Source of the DNA: an uncultured Schlesneria sp. | Lineage (GTDB): Bacteria; Planctomycetota; Planctomycetia; Planctomycetales; Planctomycetaceae | Length of the DNA stretch: 64,000 nt | Direction: 5' to 3' | Assembly: GCA_903858935.1 (NCBI GenBank) | Contig: CAIOKO010000191.1 | Span: 1-64,000, forward strand | In this document: positions 53,839-63,073 of the stretch, in pieces | Position numbering within the stretch: the first letter of the stretch is position 1 | Layout: each line of letters starts with the position of its first letter | The notes under the pieces: model-generated | The model's input: only the letters and a program-made list of their open reading frames with translations | Told to the model about the DNA's origin: nothing | Database searches by the model: none | Position numbers and translations under genes: made by a program

Positions 53839-55378
53839 GCACCGCACCATCCGGCTGCAGGACACCACTCACTGTCAATGATTCGAGAGGAGTGCCGGTT
53901 GATGCCGTGACCGCCACGGCGGCCTGTAACAATTCATTGAGAGCATCGAGATCGGCTCGCTGGTTCTGGAGCAGGCTGTTTCGCGCCTGCAGGACTCGCA
54001 GGATATCGACTTCACCCGCTTTGAATTGTTCTTCCAGACGTTGAAGCTCGACGGGCAGGGCGGCTTGTGGCGCATCGCCATTTTCCAGCATCAGTTGCCG
54101 TGCTCGTTCGTAGCGATCTGCCGCGGCGATCGCTTCCAGCCGCGCCCGGGTGGCCAGATTCTGCGAGGTCACTGCACGTTGATTGAGTTCCGCTTCCCGT
54201 TGCCTCAGCATGGGAACGCCGCTGTTGTTCACAGGAAGGTCCATCTGACCTTGGAAGCCAAGGAAGACGGTCCCGAAATCGTCTCTGGAATAGAACGGTC
54301 CGATCTGCACATCAGGAATTCGATTCGCATTCGCCAGGTTGGTGTTAGCACGAGCCGTATCGACATCGGCTCGTGCCGCCATGACATCCGGGCGAGCGGT
54401 CGCCATCTCGGCCAATTGCGACGACTCGGCAGGTCGCCACGTCCAGCGGATGACATCGTCGTCGAGTTCCAGTGGCATCTCTGACGGCAAGCCAAGATGC
54501 CGTTTGAGATCGAGCAACGCCGTCTGGAAGTTGGCCTCCGCAATGCGTCGCTGTTGTCGTGTCGATCGGGCATCAAGCCGAACAATCGCCACATCAGCCG
54601 CCGTCGACTGACCTTCTTCCAGTTGACGTTTTAGAATCACAAGTAACTGTCGATTGTTTTCGGCATTAATGTTGGCCAGATCGCGCAGGCCACGCTGATA
54701 GACCGCCGTAAAATAGAGTCGCTCGGTCTGAGCGACGTTCAACAATTCTGCCTGCAAAACGTTCCAGCGGATCCCATTCAATGCCGCACATGCGGCATCT
54801 TCGCGGTACTGCTGTTGATGACCAAGTTGAATCTGCTGCATCAGCAGGACGTAATGGAAAGTTGGTCCTGACCCGCCGGAGGTGTTCCGTTGATAGGGTG
54901 TCGAACGGACCTGGACAAACGGGTTGAACGGGTATGTCTGAGCCACTCCGACGGTTGCTGATCCAACCCCTTCCGCCTGTCTGAGCGAGTTCAGATCCGG
55001 GTTTTGGGCCAGTGCCGTTTCGACCGCGCTTTGGATCGAAAAATGACTGACGGGAACAGTTGATACGAGTGGAACCGTCGGGTCGTTGATCGCTTCTGCC
55101 GAGACTTGCTGGACAGTGGTACGCGGTGCTTGAATGGTCTCCGGTTCGCGTTCTTCGTTTCCAGGCAATCGATCCGATTCTGAGCCAACAACGGCATCAT
55201 CAGCAGTTTCTGCCGATTGAGATACGGAGTCCGTCGGTGTCTGAATCCTTCGAGTCTCAACCGGATGGGACGCAACGCGAATTGAACTTGCCGGACGATG
55301 CGCCACGGACGCAGATCGGCACGCTGGCACAAACGAGAGTGCAAGCGTGAGAGCGATTCCCGTCCGGTGAATTCTCAT
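53831..55378 (-). CDS. TolC-family outer-membrane efflux lipoprotein
   Basis: About 515 residues. A lipoprotein-type start (IHRTGIALTLALSFVPAC, Cys as lipid site), then a Ser/Thr/Pro-rich spacer and the TolC-like core from about 130: VETALAQNPDLNSLRQAE, QEAELNQRAVTSQNLATRAR-like helices, and YERARQLMLENGDAPQAALP. Such proteins form the outer-membrane channel of tripartite efflux pumps; no RND or adaptor genes are adjacent. Start 55378 has a GGAACG site and a proper signal; the frame to 55588 is rejected. Confidence 0.87.
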   Translation of the reverse strand: MRIHRTGIALTLALSFVPACRSASVAHRPASSIRVASHPVETRRIQTPTDSVSQSAETADDAVVGSESDRLPGNEEREPETIQAPRTTVQQVSAEAINDPTVPLVSTVPVSHFSIQSAVETALAQNPDLNSLRQAEGVGSATVGVAQTYPFNPFVQVRSTPYQRNTSGGSGPTFHYVLLMQQIQLGHQQQYREDAACAALNGIRWNVLQAELLNVAQTERLYFTAVYQRGLRDLANINAENNRQLLVILKRQLEEGQSTAADVAIVRLDARSTRQQRRIAEANFQTALLDLKRHLGLPSEMPLELDDDVIRWTWRPAESSQLAEMATARPDVMAARADVDTARANTNLANANRIPDVQIGPFYSRDDFGTVFLGFQGQMDLPVNNSGVPMLRQREAELNQRAVTSQNLATRARLEAIAAADRYERARQLMLENGDAPQAALPVELQRLEEQFKAGEVDILRVLQARNSLLQNQRADLDALNELLQAAVAVTASTGTPLESLTVSGVLQPDGAVQE

Positions 55379-55687
55379 GACGTTCCGTGTCTTTTTCGCG
55401 GTTTTGGCCAGTGACTGCGTCCGTACAATCTCATAGTCGTTTTCGACCCGTAATGATGTGGGAGTCGAGCCGATGTCCGGTATGGGAGAACACTTGAACT
55501 CGGATGGTGCCGAACATGCCAGACAAAGCGATTGGACCCGACGATCCTCTTGTAGGGACCACGATGAGTTTGCGGGATGCGACGTCAATTAGACGTTAAG
55601 TATTTACAAGTATTTGCGGAAATGAATCGAAAGGAAACGATTTCACATAACCCTTCTCATACGAACGAGTCGTTTTCTCGCGCCGCG

Positions 55688-57850
55688 TTAACCGGGCCCT
55701 GGGGTTGTATCGAGTTTGTTTGGATCGTTGATCACCGGACCCGGCGGTTGTCCCGTTGCGTCTGGTACAATCTTGAATCGCTCAGGGGTTTCCACTGGAG
55801 AGACTGGAGGAAATTCCAGCTCGTTCGATGGCAAGCCACTATTCAGAGGCGGTGCAAGATTCTTATCTTTTTCCGACCCAGCATCTCGTTTATCTGGCGA
55901 AGCTGATTGGGAATCGTTCGCGGTGATTTCTCGCCAGAAACGACGCAGACCGGACGGAAGCTCAGGGGCTTCTCCTGCGTCGACATCCTGAAAGTAAGTC
56001 TGAGATTGTAGACGTCTGGTTTCAGCAATCGTCCATCGGAACCATTTGCCACGCCGACCGATCGTGAAGCGAATGGGTAGCTTGTCTGATTTCCAGCCGA
56101 GAAGTTGGGAGTATCGCAGATTGCTTGGATTTGAGCTTGAACCCATTCCTCCCATCCCCATTCCTCCCATCCCCATACCGGGTGGCATGCCCATATTTTG
56201 CGGCATAGTGACCCCCATCGAGCCGCCGCCACCGTCCCCGCCAAAATTGGGTGAAAGACACTGCATTGGTTGAGAATCACTGGCATACAGGGGCAGTGTG
56301 TCACGTAGAAACTTTTGCTGGGCGACCGGAAGTTGCGAGTCGATTTCTGTCCAAAGGTCGTTTTCCAGTTTGGCGACCTCGTCGTCGCATTTCTTGATCA
56401 CCACGGTCGCTGGTAATCCGTCAACCATTGAACTCATTGTCCTGTGACGAGCTTCTATTTCCAGATATTTACTATGAATTCTGGCCAGGATCTGGTTCAG
56501 GATCACCCGATTTTCAGTGGCCAATAGATCTGTTCCGTAATGTCCATTCAACTTCGGAACAGAATCCGTGAACTGGACGATCGCATTGGCTTCAGTCGGA
56601 TCGAGCGTGGCCGCTTCAAGCTGTCGTTTGGCTTCGTCGCTGGCTTGTTGGGCCTGCTTTTCAGCCTGGAATTGTGTTAACGAAGCCTGGTATTGCTTGA
56701 TCGCAGCATCTTGTGCCAGCATCTGTTGCTGAGTGGCACGTTGGTTGGGTATGGATGCCAGAATTCCAAAGAGTACCATGACGGCGATCGTTGAAAGGAA
56801 TCCAACCAGCATCGCGAACAATACCTTTGCCATGGTCCAGGGTCGGCGTGGTTTCTGAACGACTGGTAGCGGTGCCACACGGGGCTGGCTTCGGATCGAT
56901 TCGACGTCGCATTTGACATCGCTGGCCTGCTGATAGCGGCGGTCTGGTTCCTTTTCGAGTGTTCGAAGTACGACGTCGTCGAGTCGTACATCGAGTTGAT
57001 ACTTCTGTGACGGAGGCGCGAAGCGACCCAGAGGTAATTCACCCGTCAGCAGTTCGTAGAAGACCACTCCCAGTGAAAAGATGTCGGCTCGATGATCGAC
57101 ACCGCGAGTTCCCTCCATCTGCTCGGGTGCCATATACATCGGTGTTCCCATCACCTGATGCGTTCCAGTCAAATTAGGCAGTTCTGGCGAATTACCGAGC
57201 AGCTTTGCCAGGCCGAAGTCGGCAATTTTCACTCTGCCTCGTTTATCAATCAAAATATTTTCAGGCTTGATGTCGCGGTGAACAACCCCTTCTTCATGAG
57301 CGAACTGAAGTGCATCGCAGATTTGAGTAACGATTGCGAGGGCATCTTTCGCAGTGATTTGACCAGCTCGAATCGCCTGCCTTAATGTGACCCCATCAAT
57401 GTATTCCATCAGCAGAAAGTAGACGCCGTCCCGCTGACCAAATTCATAGACTGTCACGATGTGTTGATGACCCAGCAGCGCCAATGCCCGGGCTTCCCTC
57501 TGGAATCGTTCGGCAAAACTGGGGTCGTGCGCGACTTCGTCTGGCAGAATCTTGAGTGCCGCCCAGCGATCGAGTTCTCTCTGCCGTACCTTATGAACGG
57601 CCCCCATGCCTCCCTGGCCAAGCAATTCGATAATTTCTAACTGAGGGAACCGGGGAGCAAGTTCGGCAGGAGTCGGCGATGTCCAGCTTCGGCGTCGACC
57701 TGATACACCGCTACCACTGGCGGAACTGGCTCCGCTCATGTAGGTGTTAGGAGACAACCCCTGCTGCAAAAGGCATGTTGGACAAATGCCCGGAGGAAAA
57801 TTGGCGGGCAGATCTGATCCACATCGTGGACATTTTGTGGAATCGCTCAT
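55688..57850 (-). CDS. Transmembrane Ser/Thr protein kinase with zinc ribbon and unknown C-terminal domain
   Basis: 720 residues. N-terminal zinc ribbon (Cys7, 10, 23, 26), a kinase domain from about 70 with GQGGMGAVHKV, Lys100, HRDIKPEN (191-198) and DFG (211-213), a membrane helix (about 345-368), a coiled coil and then the ectodomain shared with the kinase at 39301 (ANAIVQFTDS, QKFLRDTLPL, LRYSQLLGW, IRFTIGRRGKWFRWTI, LPSGLRRFWRE). A Met/Gly low-complexity insert (MGMPPGMGMGGMGMGG) interrupts it. It diverges from the ECF sigma gene, the usual planctomycete ECF-kinase pairing. Confidence 0.92.
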   Translation of the reverse strand: MSDSTKCPRCGSDLPANFPPGICPTCLLQQGLSPNTYMSGASSASGSGVSGRRRSWTSPTPAELAPRFPQLEIIELLGQGGMGAVHKVRQRELDRWAALKILPDEVAHDPSFAERFQREARALALLGHQHIVTVYEFGQRDGVYFLLMEYIDGVTLRQAIRAGQITAKDALAIVTQICDALQFAHEEGVVHRDIKPENILIDKRGRVKIADFGLAKLLGNSPELPNLTGTHQVMGTPMYMAPEQMEGTRGVDHRADIFSLGVVFYELLTGELPLGRFAPPSQKYQLDVRLDDVVLRTLEKEPDRRYQQASDVKCDVESIRSQPRVAPLPVVQKPRRPWTMAKVLFAMLVGFLSTIAVMVLFGILASIPNQRATQQQMLAQDAAIKQYQASLTQFQAEKQAQQASDEAKRQLEAATLDPTEANAIVQFTDSVPKLNGHYGTDLLATENRVILNQILARIHSKYLEIEARHRTMSSMVDGLPATVVIKKCDDEVAKLENDLWTEIDSQLPVAQQKFLRDTLPLYASDSQPMQCLSPNFGGDGGGGSMGVTMPQNMGMPPGMGMGGMGMGGMGSSSNPSNLRYSQLLGWKSDKLPIRFTIGRRGKWFRWTIAETRRLQSQTYFQDVDAGEAPELPSGLRRFWREITANDSQSASPDKRDAGSEKDKNLAPPLNSGLPSNELEFPPVSPVETPERFKIVPDATGQPPGPVINDPNKLDTTPGPG

Positions 57851-58113
57851 GGCAATACCTGACGAAGAGAATACGTTTCAAATGGAACCTATGATAAAGA
57901 GAAGATTCTTTTCGCAAACGTTACACGAAATTTTGGATCGAGGTGCCGGTTTTCCCAAATTCTTTCCAATGGGATCGTTTCGCTAGAAACAGAGTCCAGG
58001 TGAGCCGGGCGGCTTACGTTCTTGACTCACCCTTTCAACGCGCGAAAGATTGCCCTATTCTGCACCCGTTGTCCAACGCGCATCAACCGGCTGTGCCGGG
58101 TTCTGGAGCTCCC

Positions 58114-58884
58114 ATGGCTCGTCCGTCATCGATCGTCGCTCGTCGCTCGCCTCGGTTCGCAACGACGCGATGGAGTCTTGTGCTTCAGGCAAAAGATCAG
58201 CCCTCGCCTGATGCGTCCGAGGCACTCGCTGACCTGTGTCGAGCCTACTGGTATCCGCTGTATGCACTGATTCGGCGTCGATCACGTGATGGGCATGAAG
58301 CTCAGGACCTGACACAGGAATTCTTTTTCAGGCTGCTGGAGAAGGATTTTCTCGACGGTGTTGATCCTGCCCGAGGCCGATTTCGGGCTTTTCTGCTCGC
58401 TGCCGTCAAGCACTTTCTCTCCAACGAGTGGGATAAGGAGCATGCCGCGAAACGGGGTGGTGGACATCGCATTCAGTCACTTGACGGTCAAGCGTTTGAT
58501 TGGGATTCCGGAGAGTCCCGGTTTCTGACAGAGCCGTCGCACGAACTGACTCCTGAACGACTTTTTGAACGGACGTGGGCGATCGCGTTGCTCGACCGAG
58601 TCCTCAAACGCCTGCGGGATGAGTACTACAATCTGAATAAGATCAATGAGTTTGAAATGCTCACCCCGTTTCTTTCACGCGATCGGGATGGAGCCAACTA
58701 CGCCGAAGCGGCGCAACGACTTCATTCCAGCGAATCAAAAGTACGCGTTGCCGCTCATCGCCTTCGCAAGCGGTATCGCGAACTGCTGCGAGAAGAAATT
58801 GCACACACGGTCGCTACGCCAGAAGAGGTCGAAGATGAGTTGCGTTATCTGTTTGTCGTATTAAGCTCAACCAAATCACAGTAA
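58114..58884 (+). CDS. ECF-type sigma factor, kinase-associated
   Basis: 256 residues. Matches planctomycete ECF-like sigma-70 factors: FATTRWSLVLQA, LCRAYWYPLYALIRRRSRDGHEAQDLTQEFFFRLLEKDFL (region 2), FRAFLLAAVKHFLSNEWD and, for region 4, GANYAEAAQRLHSSESKVRVAAHRLRKRYRELL. It recruits RNA polymerase to a regulon. Start 58114 has a GGAG site; the longer frame to 57943 is rejected. 263 bases separate it from the divergent kinase, which may control it by phosphorylation (known pairing in the phylum; inference here). Confidence 0.88.
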   Translation: MARPSSIVARRSPRFATTRWSLVLQAKDQPSPDASEALADLCRAYWYPLYALIRRRSRDGHEAQDLTQEFFFRLLEKDFLDGVDPARGRFRAFLLAAVKHFLSNEWDKEHAAKRGGGHRIQSLDGQAFDWDSGESRFLTEPSHELTPERLFERTWAIALLDRVLKRLRDEYYNLNKINEFEMLTPFLSRDRDGANYAEAAQRLHSSESKVRVAAHRLRKRYRELLREEIAHTVATPEEVEDELRYLFVVLSSTKSQ

Positions 58885-58934
58885 CCGAGTTGTGAACATA
58901 TCCTCCAGACTGCTTGAAAAGGCCAATAAATTCC

Positions 58935-60563
58935 ATGACAAACGAGGTAATTGCGCTTATTAAACAATTGTCCGTTTTAGCAATCGTCTTCTGCATCATC
59001 GATGTCAGCCCGTTGGTCGCTGCGGAAGCCAATCCTCCCAACGTGCTGATCATTGTTGCGGACGATCTCGGTTATTCAGACTTGGGATGCTATGGGGGTG
59101 AAATTGCGACGCCGAATCTCGATCGACTGGCCGCGAACGGACTGAAATTCTCGCAGTTCTATAACACGGGTCGTTGCTGGTCATCTCGTGCGGCCATCCT
59201 GACAGGTTATTACGCTCAACAGGTTCGCCGAGACGCGTTGCCTAATGTACCAGCTGCCGGAGCACGTGGTGTCCGTCAGGGGTGGGCCAAATTGCTTCCC
59301 GAGATTTTGAAGCCGCTCGGTTATCGCAGTTATCACTCGGGCAAGTGGCATGTCGACGGACTTCCGCTGAAGAATGGGTTTGATCGATCTTATTCGCTGG
59401 ATGACCACGACCGATTTTTTGCCCCTCGTCAGCATACTGAAGACGGTCAGCCCCTTGCTCCTGTTGAACCGAACTCTAGCTATTACGCAACGACAGCGAT
59501 CGCCGAGCACTCGATCAAATGCTTGCGGGAACATGCTGAAAAACACCGCGAGAAACCGTTCTTTCAATACCTTTGTTTCACCTCACCGCATTTTCCACTG
59601 CATGCATTACCCGAAGATATTGCGAAGTACCGTTCGCGGTATCTTGCCGGTTGGGACGCGCTGAGAGACCAACGCTTTGCTCGTCAGCGTGAACTGGGTC
59701 TCGTCAATTGCAAATTGTCGACTCGCGCGGAAAAGACCGCGCCTCGCTGGAACCCTTCGGAAGAAGAACTCCAGCGCCGGATCGGTGCGGGAGAGATCGG
59801 CCGCGCCGTTGCATGGACCGATCTCACTCAGGAACAACAGGCGTTTCAAGCAGGAAAGATGGCGATTCATGCGGCGATGGTTGATCGCATGGATCATGAA
59901 ATCGGCCGAGTGATCGACCAATTGGTTGCCACAAACAGCCTCGACAACACACTCATCATGTTCCTGTCAGATAATGGTGCAAGTGCCGAGCAGATCATTC
60001 GAGGCGATGGTCACGATCCTGCGGCTACACCCGGTTCGGCAGGCTCCTATCTGGGGCTTGGTCCCGGTTGGTCGACAATGTCGAACTCACCATTCCGCAT
60101 GCACAAATCGTGGGTTCACGAAGGGGGGATTTCCACTCCGTTAATCGTGCATTGGCCAGCGGGGATCACCGAAAAAGGAGGGTTGCGTCATACGGCGAGC
60201 CACCTGATCGATATCGTTCCGACTTTACTTGAAGTGACACGAGCCAAACGAATCGAAAACTGGAACGGTCATCCCGTTCCCTCTCTACCGGGTCGCAGTC
60301 TGGCCCCGGCGTTTGTAATGGACGTCGTCGTACCACATGAGTTCCTGTGGTGGTTTCACGAGGGGAATCGAGCGGTTAGAGTGGGTGATTGGAAGCTTGT
60401 TTCCTGGGGCGCCAACGGGCCGTGGGAGTTATTTAATGTCCAAAATGATCGCAGTGAAACAACGAACCTCACCGAGACGTTTCCTGGCAAGGCCCGAGAA
60501 CTTGAAGAGGTCTGGAAAACGAAACTGGAGGAGTTTCAAGAACTGGCGTTGCAGAAGGATTGA
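58935..60563 (+). CDS. Exported sulfatase (arylsulfatase type)
   Basis: About 542 residues. Signal peptide (LSVLAIVFCIIDVSPLVAAE), metal-binding VADDLGYSDLG, and the formylglycine site CWSSRAAILTG, a Ser variant of C-x-P-x-R, which fits oxidation of the Cys by a formylglycine-generating enzyme. Further motifs: GKWHVDG, FLSDNGASAE and HMGG-like HKSWVHEGGISTP. It hydrolyses sulfate esters on polysaccharide or lipid substrates. Planctomycetes encode many. Start 58935 (ATG) is preferred to TTG 58914. Confidence 0.9.
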   Translation: MTNEVIALIKQLSVLAIVFCIIDVSPLVAAEANPPNVLIIVADDLGYSDLGCYGGEIATPNLDRLAANGLKFSQFYNTGRCWSSRAAILTGYYAQQVRRDALPNVPAAGARGVRQGWAKLLPEILKPLGYRSYHSGKWHVDGLPLKNGFDRSYSLDDHDRFFAPRQHTEDGQPLAPVEPNSSYYATTAIAEHSIKCLREHAEKHREKPFFQYLCFTSPHFPLHALPEDIAKYRSRYLAGWDALRDQRFARQRELGLVNCKLSTRAEKTAPRWNPSEEELQRRIGAGEIGRAVAWTDLTQEQQAFQAGKMAIHAAMVDRMDHEIGRVIDQLVATNSLDNTLIMFLSDNGASAEQIIRGDGHDPAATPGSAGSYLGLGPGWSTMSNSPFRMHKSWVHEGGISTPLIVHWPAGITEKGGLRHTASHLIDIVPTLLEVTRAKRIENWNGHPVPSLPGRSLAPAFVMDVVVPHEFLWWFHEGNRAVRVGDWKLVSWGANGPWELFNVQNDRSETTNLTETFPGKARELEEVWKTKLEEFQELALQKD

Positions 60564-60766
60564 GGATCAGGTGGATTTTGAAATTGCTGGCCCGATAGAA
60601 CCCGTCCGAAACCCCAGCGTCCCTGAAGCGAAGTTCAATGGGCCTTTGCACCAGCAAGAGCAGTCATCCATCGAGATAACATCATGCAAAATCCTGGGGC
60701 AATGGCCCGTTGAACACTGCCGCAGGTGCAGTGGGGCAGGGTCGTAGTTCGCCCCCCACACCGGAA

Positions 60767-63022
60767 TTATTTCGCGGTTGTTTCCGTCAGCTTGCTCGTT
60801 GGTTGGACCAGGTAATAGTCGTTGAGCGCGGTTGCGAAGACTTTCCCTTCGGCGTGTAGCTTCAGCACAACGTCTTTAAACATATTGTGGACGGCGGCAT
60901 GATGAATCATGTCGGGTTTGGGGACTTGATGTTCCATCCACCAGCTTGCCAGCTGGAGTGTGGTCAGTCCGATGTTCATGGCGAGTTGAGCATACGTCGC
61001 TTCGAGAACTCGTTGCAGATCGACCTCTGGGAACTTTGGTATCTCGACATGGGTACATTTTCCAAGCAATTGGCAAAGCACTGACGGATCAAGATAACGC
61101 TGGTTGCGATGGTGCGATTCATATACTTCGGCTTCAGTGATTGGCCGACTGAAACCGTCAGGCAGTATCGCTTCGAGATCTCCCGACCGGGCCAGCCCGA
61201 CAACAGCTTCAAAAGCATCGACCGTCGCGTATTGTTCGAAATCCAAAATGACGATCGAGAAGCGACCATTAAGAGACTTCAGTTTTTCAAGGCATGTCTG
61301 ACCCGCGCTTGCCAACTGAAGTGGTTCCCGTCCATCCACAATCAGGACTGCTCGATCCGGCCCGCCTGATCCTTCGAACTCCGTAAGAATTCGTTTCAGC
61401 ATGTTGGTCGCGACGAGGCCACTGAATGCATCTGCAACGGTCACGCCAATAGTCCGCTTAAGTCCCTGGGCCGAGTCTGGAAGGTGCTCGACAACCAAAT
61501 GAAACGCAGGCTTCTTACGGGACTTGGCCGAACTGATAACGATCCCCCCGAATCGACCGTATTGCTCAGTTCGAAACGGGGAACCCGCCTTTCCGCAAGC
61601 ATTCAAAAGCGTTGTCAGCAAACCAACGACATTTCCCGCATCGACCGGTAGTTCTTCCGGTCGCAGCATCCGCGATTGACGGTGCTCTTCAATCTTTGCC
61701 GAGACTTTCGTGTCGATCAGTTGAATGGTGTCGACGTCGTTGACGCCCAATGGTTTGAACGAGTCGCGACCGTGTTCGGGCCAAGCATGTAGCCAGGCGG
61801 CAACGCCTTGCTTTTCAAGTTCGCGGGATTGCTGGTCCCATGCAAGTCCCGCCTGATTGATAATCGTTCGGGGACGCAGGTCCGATTTCTGATCGCCAAC
61901 GATGTCGAACAGCGTCTGCCTGGCCCATACCTTTCCAAGTGGAAACAGCGGATCTCGTCTACGCTGTTTACAAATGTCGGTCAACGAATCAAATCGTGCA
62001 AATGACTGCTGTAACCGATCCTCAATCATCAGCCTCGCCGCATCCGCATCAATGCCTGACAAGTGGATCGAGAATTGCCGGATGCGATCCCAACTCGATT
62101 GGGACATCAGTTTTTGCCGTGTCCACTGGATAAGCGTGTCGTCGACGCCGCTGGTGACAACCAGCAAACGAGGGCAAATATCAAGTAGGGCGTGCGTGGT
62201 TGCAGACCAGCTTTGCACCTGTGCTTCGGTCAGCGTATCAACCTGATCAAAACAGAGGATGAACGACCGATTTCGAAACCCTGCAAATTGACATAAGGCT
62301 CGCAGGACCTCTTTCATCTGTTCCACGTCGAGCGAACATCCATCGTCCGAAACGGCCGAGACTTTTAAATCTAATTGCCGGGCTTCGTCTGGATCAAGAT
62401 ATCCACCCGAAAGCCAGCGTTTCGCTAGTTCAGCCCGTCCATTGGGTTGATGGCCATGAGTTTGATGCAGAATGTCCGCAAACAACAACCACATGACATT
62501 GTAGATCGAGGGGTCACCTTTCATGCGATTTAAGACGACGCTGTAAGCTCGATGAGCCGTTGGCAAGTCGACTTGTTCTGTGATTCCCTGAGTGGCCATC
62601 GCGTGATTCAGCGTCGCACAGACCAGTCGGTACAACCTTGTCTGCCCCGGCGACTTTGTCATTCCTCTGGTCAGAATACTGATCGACGTTCGCAGAATCG
62701 TCCGAAGAATATCGTTTGGCCCCGCCTGAAGGTTAAGCAGATAGACAAACGGGTATTTTTCGCTACGAGCCCAGTCTCCAAACCGCGCCAACAGGTGACT
62801 TTTTCCGACTCCTGGGGACCCGGTCACGACAATGCCGCAACCCATTTCTTTATTTTGAGCGGCTTTCCTCGCACGGCTCGTTAATTCATCGAACGCAACC
62901 GCATGAATCTGAGGAATATCACTCGTCAGCGAATCCGTCTGCGTAACGCGGTTTTCGTCGAACGGATTCGTGTATCGAACATGATCGGCGAACATCTCTA
63001 AAGTCAGAGCCGACGGGGACAT
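60767..63022 (-). CDS. AAA-type P-loop ATPase, large, unrecognised subfamily
   Basis: About 751 residues. Walker A GSPGVGKSHL near residue 68-77, Walker B FILCFDQVD near 254-262, and a following sensor-like stretch VVTSGVDD. The N-terminal ATPase resembles ORC/Cdc6-like or KAP-like loaders; the C-terminal part holds a beta-alpha segment (AVLIVDGREPLQLASAG, FSIVILDFEQYATVDAFEAVVG) and ends in a likely winged-helix region. The gene upstream ends about 50 bases before this start, so they probably form an operon. Role could be in mobile-element defence or DNA handling; no family match confirmed. Start at ATG 63022 (GGAAAG site) preferred to TTG 63052. Confidence 0.7.
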   Translation of the reverse strand: MSPSALTLEMFADHVRYTNPFDENRVTQTDSLTSDIPQIHAVAFDELTSRARKAAQNKEMGCGIVVTGSPGVGKSHLLARFGDWARSEKYPFVYLLNLQAGPNDILRTILRTSISILTRGMTKSPGQTRLYRLVCATLNHAMATQGITEQVDLPTAHRAYSVVLNRMKGDPSIYNVMWLLFADILHQTHGHQPNGRAELAKRWLSGGYLDPDEARQLDLKVSAVSDDGCSLDVEQMKEVLRALCQFAGFRNRSFILCFDQVDTLTEAQVQSWSATTHALLDICPRLLVVTSGVDDTLIQWTRQKLMSQSSWDRIRQFSIHLSGIDADAARLMIEDRLQQSFARFDSLTDICKQRRRDPLFPLGKVWARQTLFDIVGDQKSDLRPRTIINQAGLAWDQQSRELEKQGVAAWLHAWPEHGRDSFKPLGVNDVDTIQLIDTKVSAKIEEHRQSRMLRPEELPVDAGNVVGLLTTLLNACGKAGSPFRTEQYGRFGGIVISSAKSRKKPAFHLVVEHLPDSAQGLKRTIGVTVADAFSGLVATNMLKRILTEFEGSGGPDRAVLIVDGREPLQLASAGQTCLEKLKSLNGRFSIVILDFEQYATVDAFEAVVGLARSGDLEAILPDGFSRPITEAEVYESHHRNQRYLDPSVLCQLLGKCTHVEIPKFPEVDLQRVLEATYAQLAMNIGLTTLQLASWWMEHQVPKPDMIHHAAVHNMFKDVVLKLHAEGKVFATALNDYYLVQPTSKLTETTAK

Positions 63023-63073
63023 CACATAAACTTTCCGGGGGATTCGTGACAAGGTGATTCTTAACGAGTTCAG

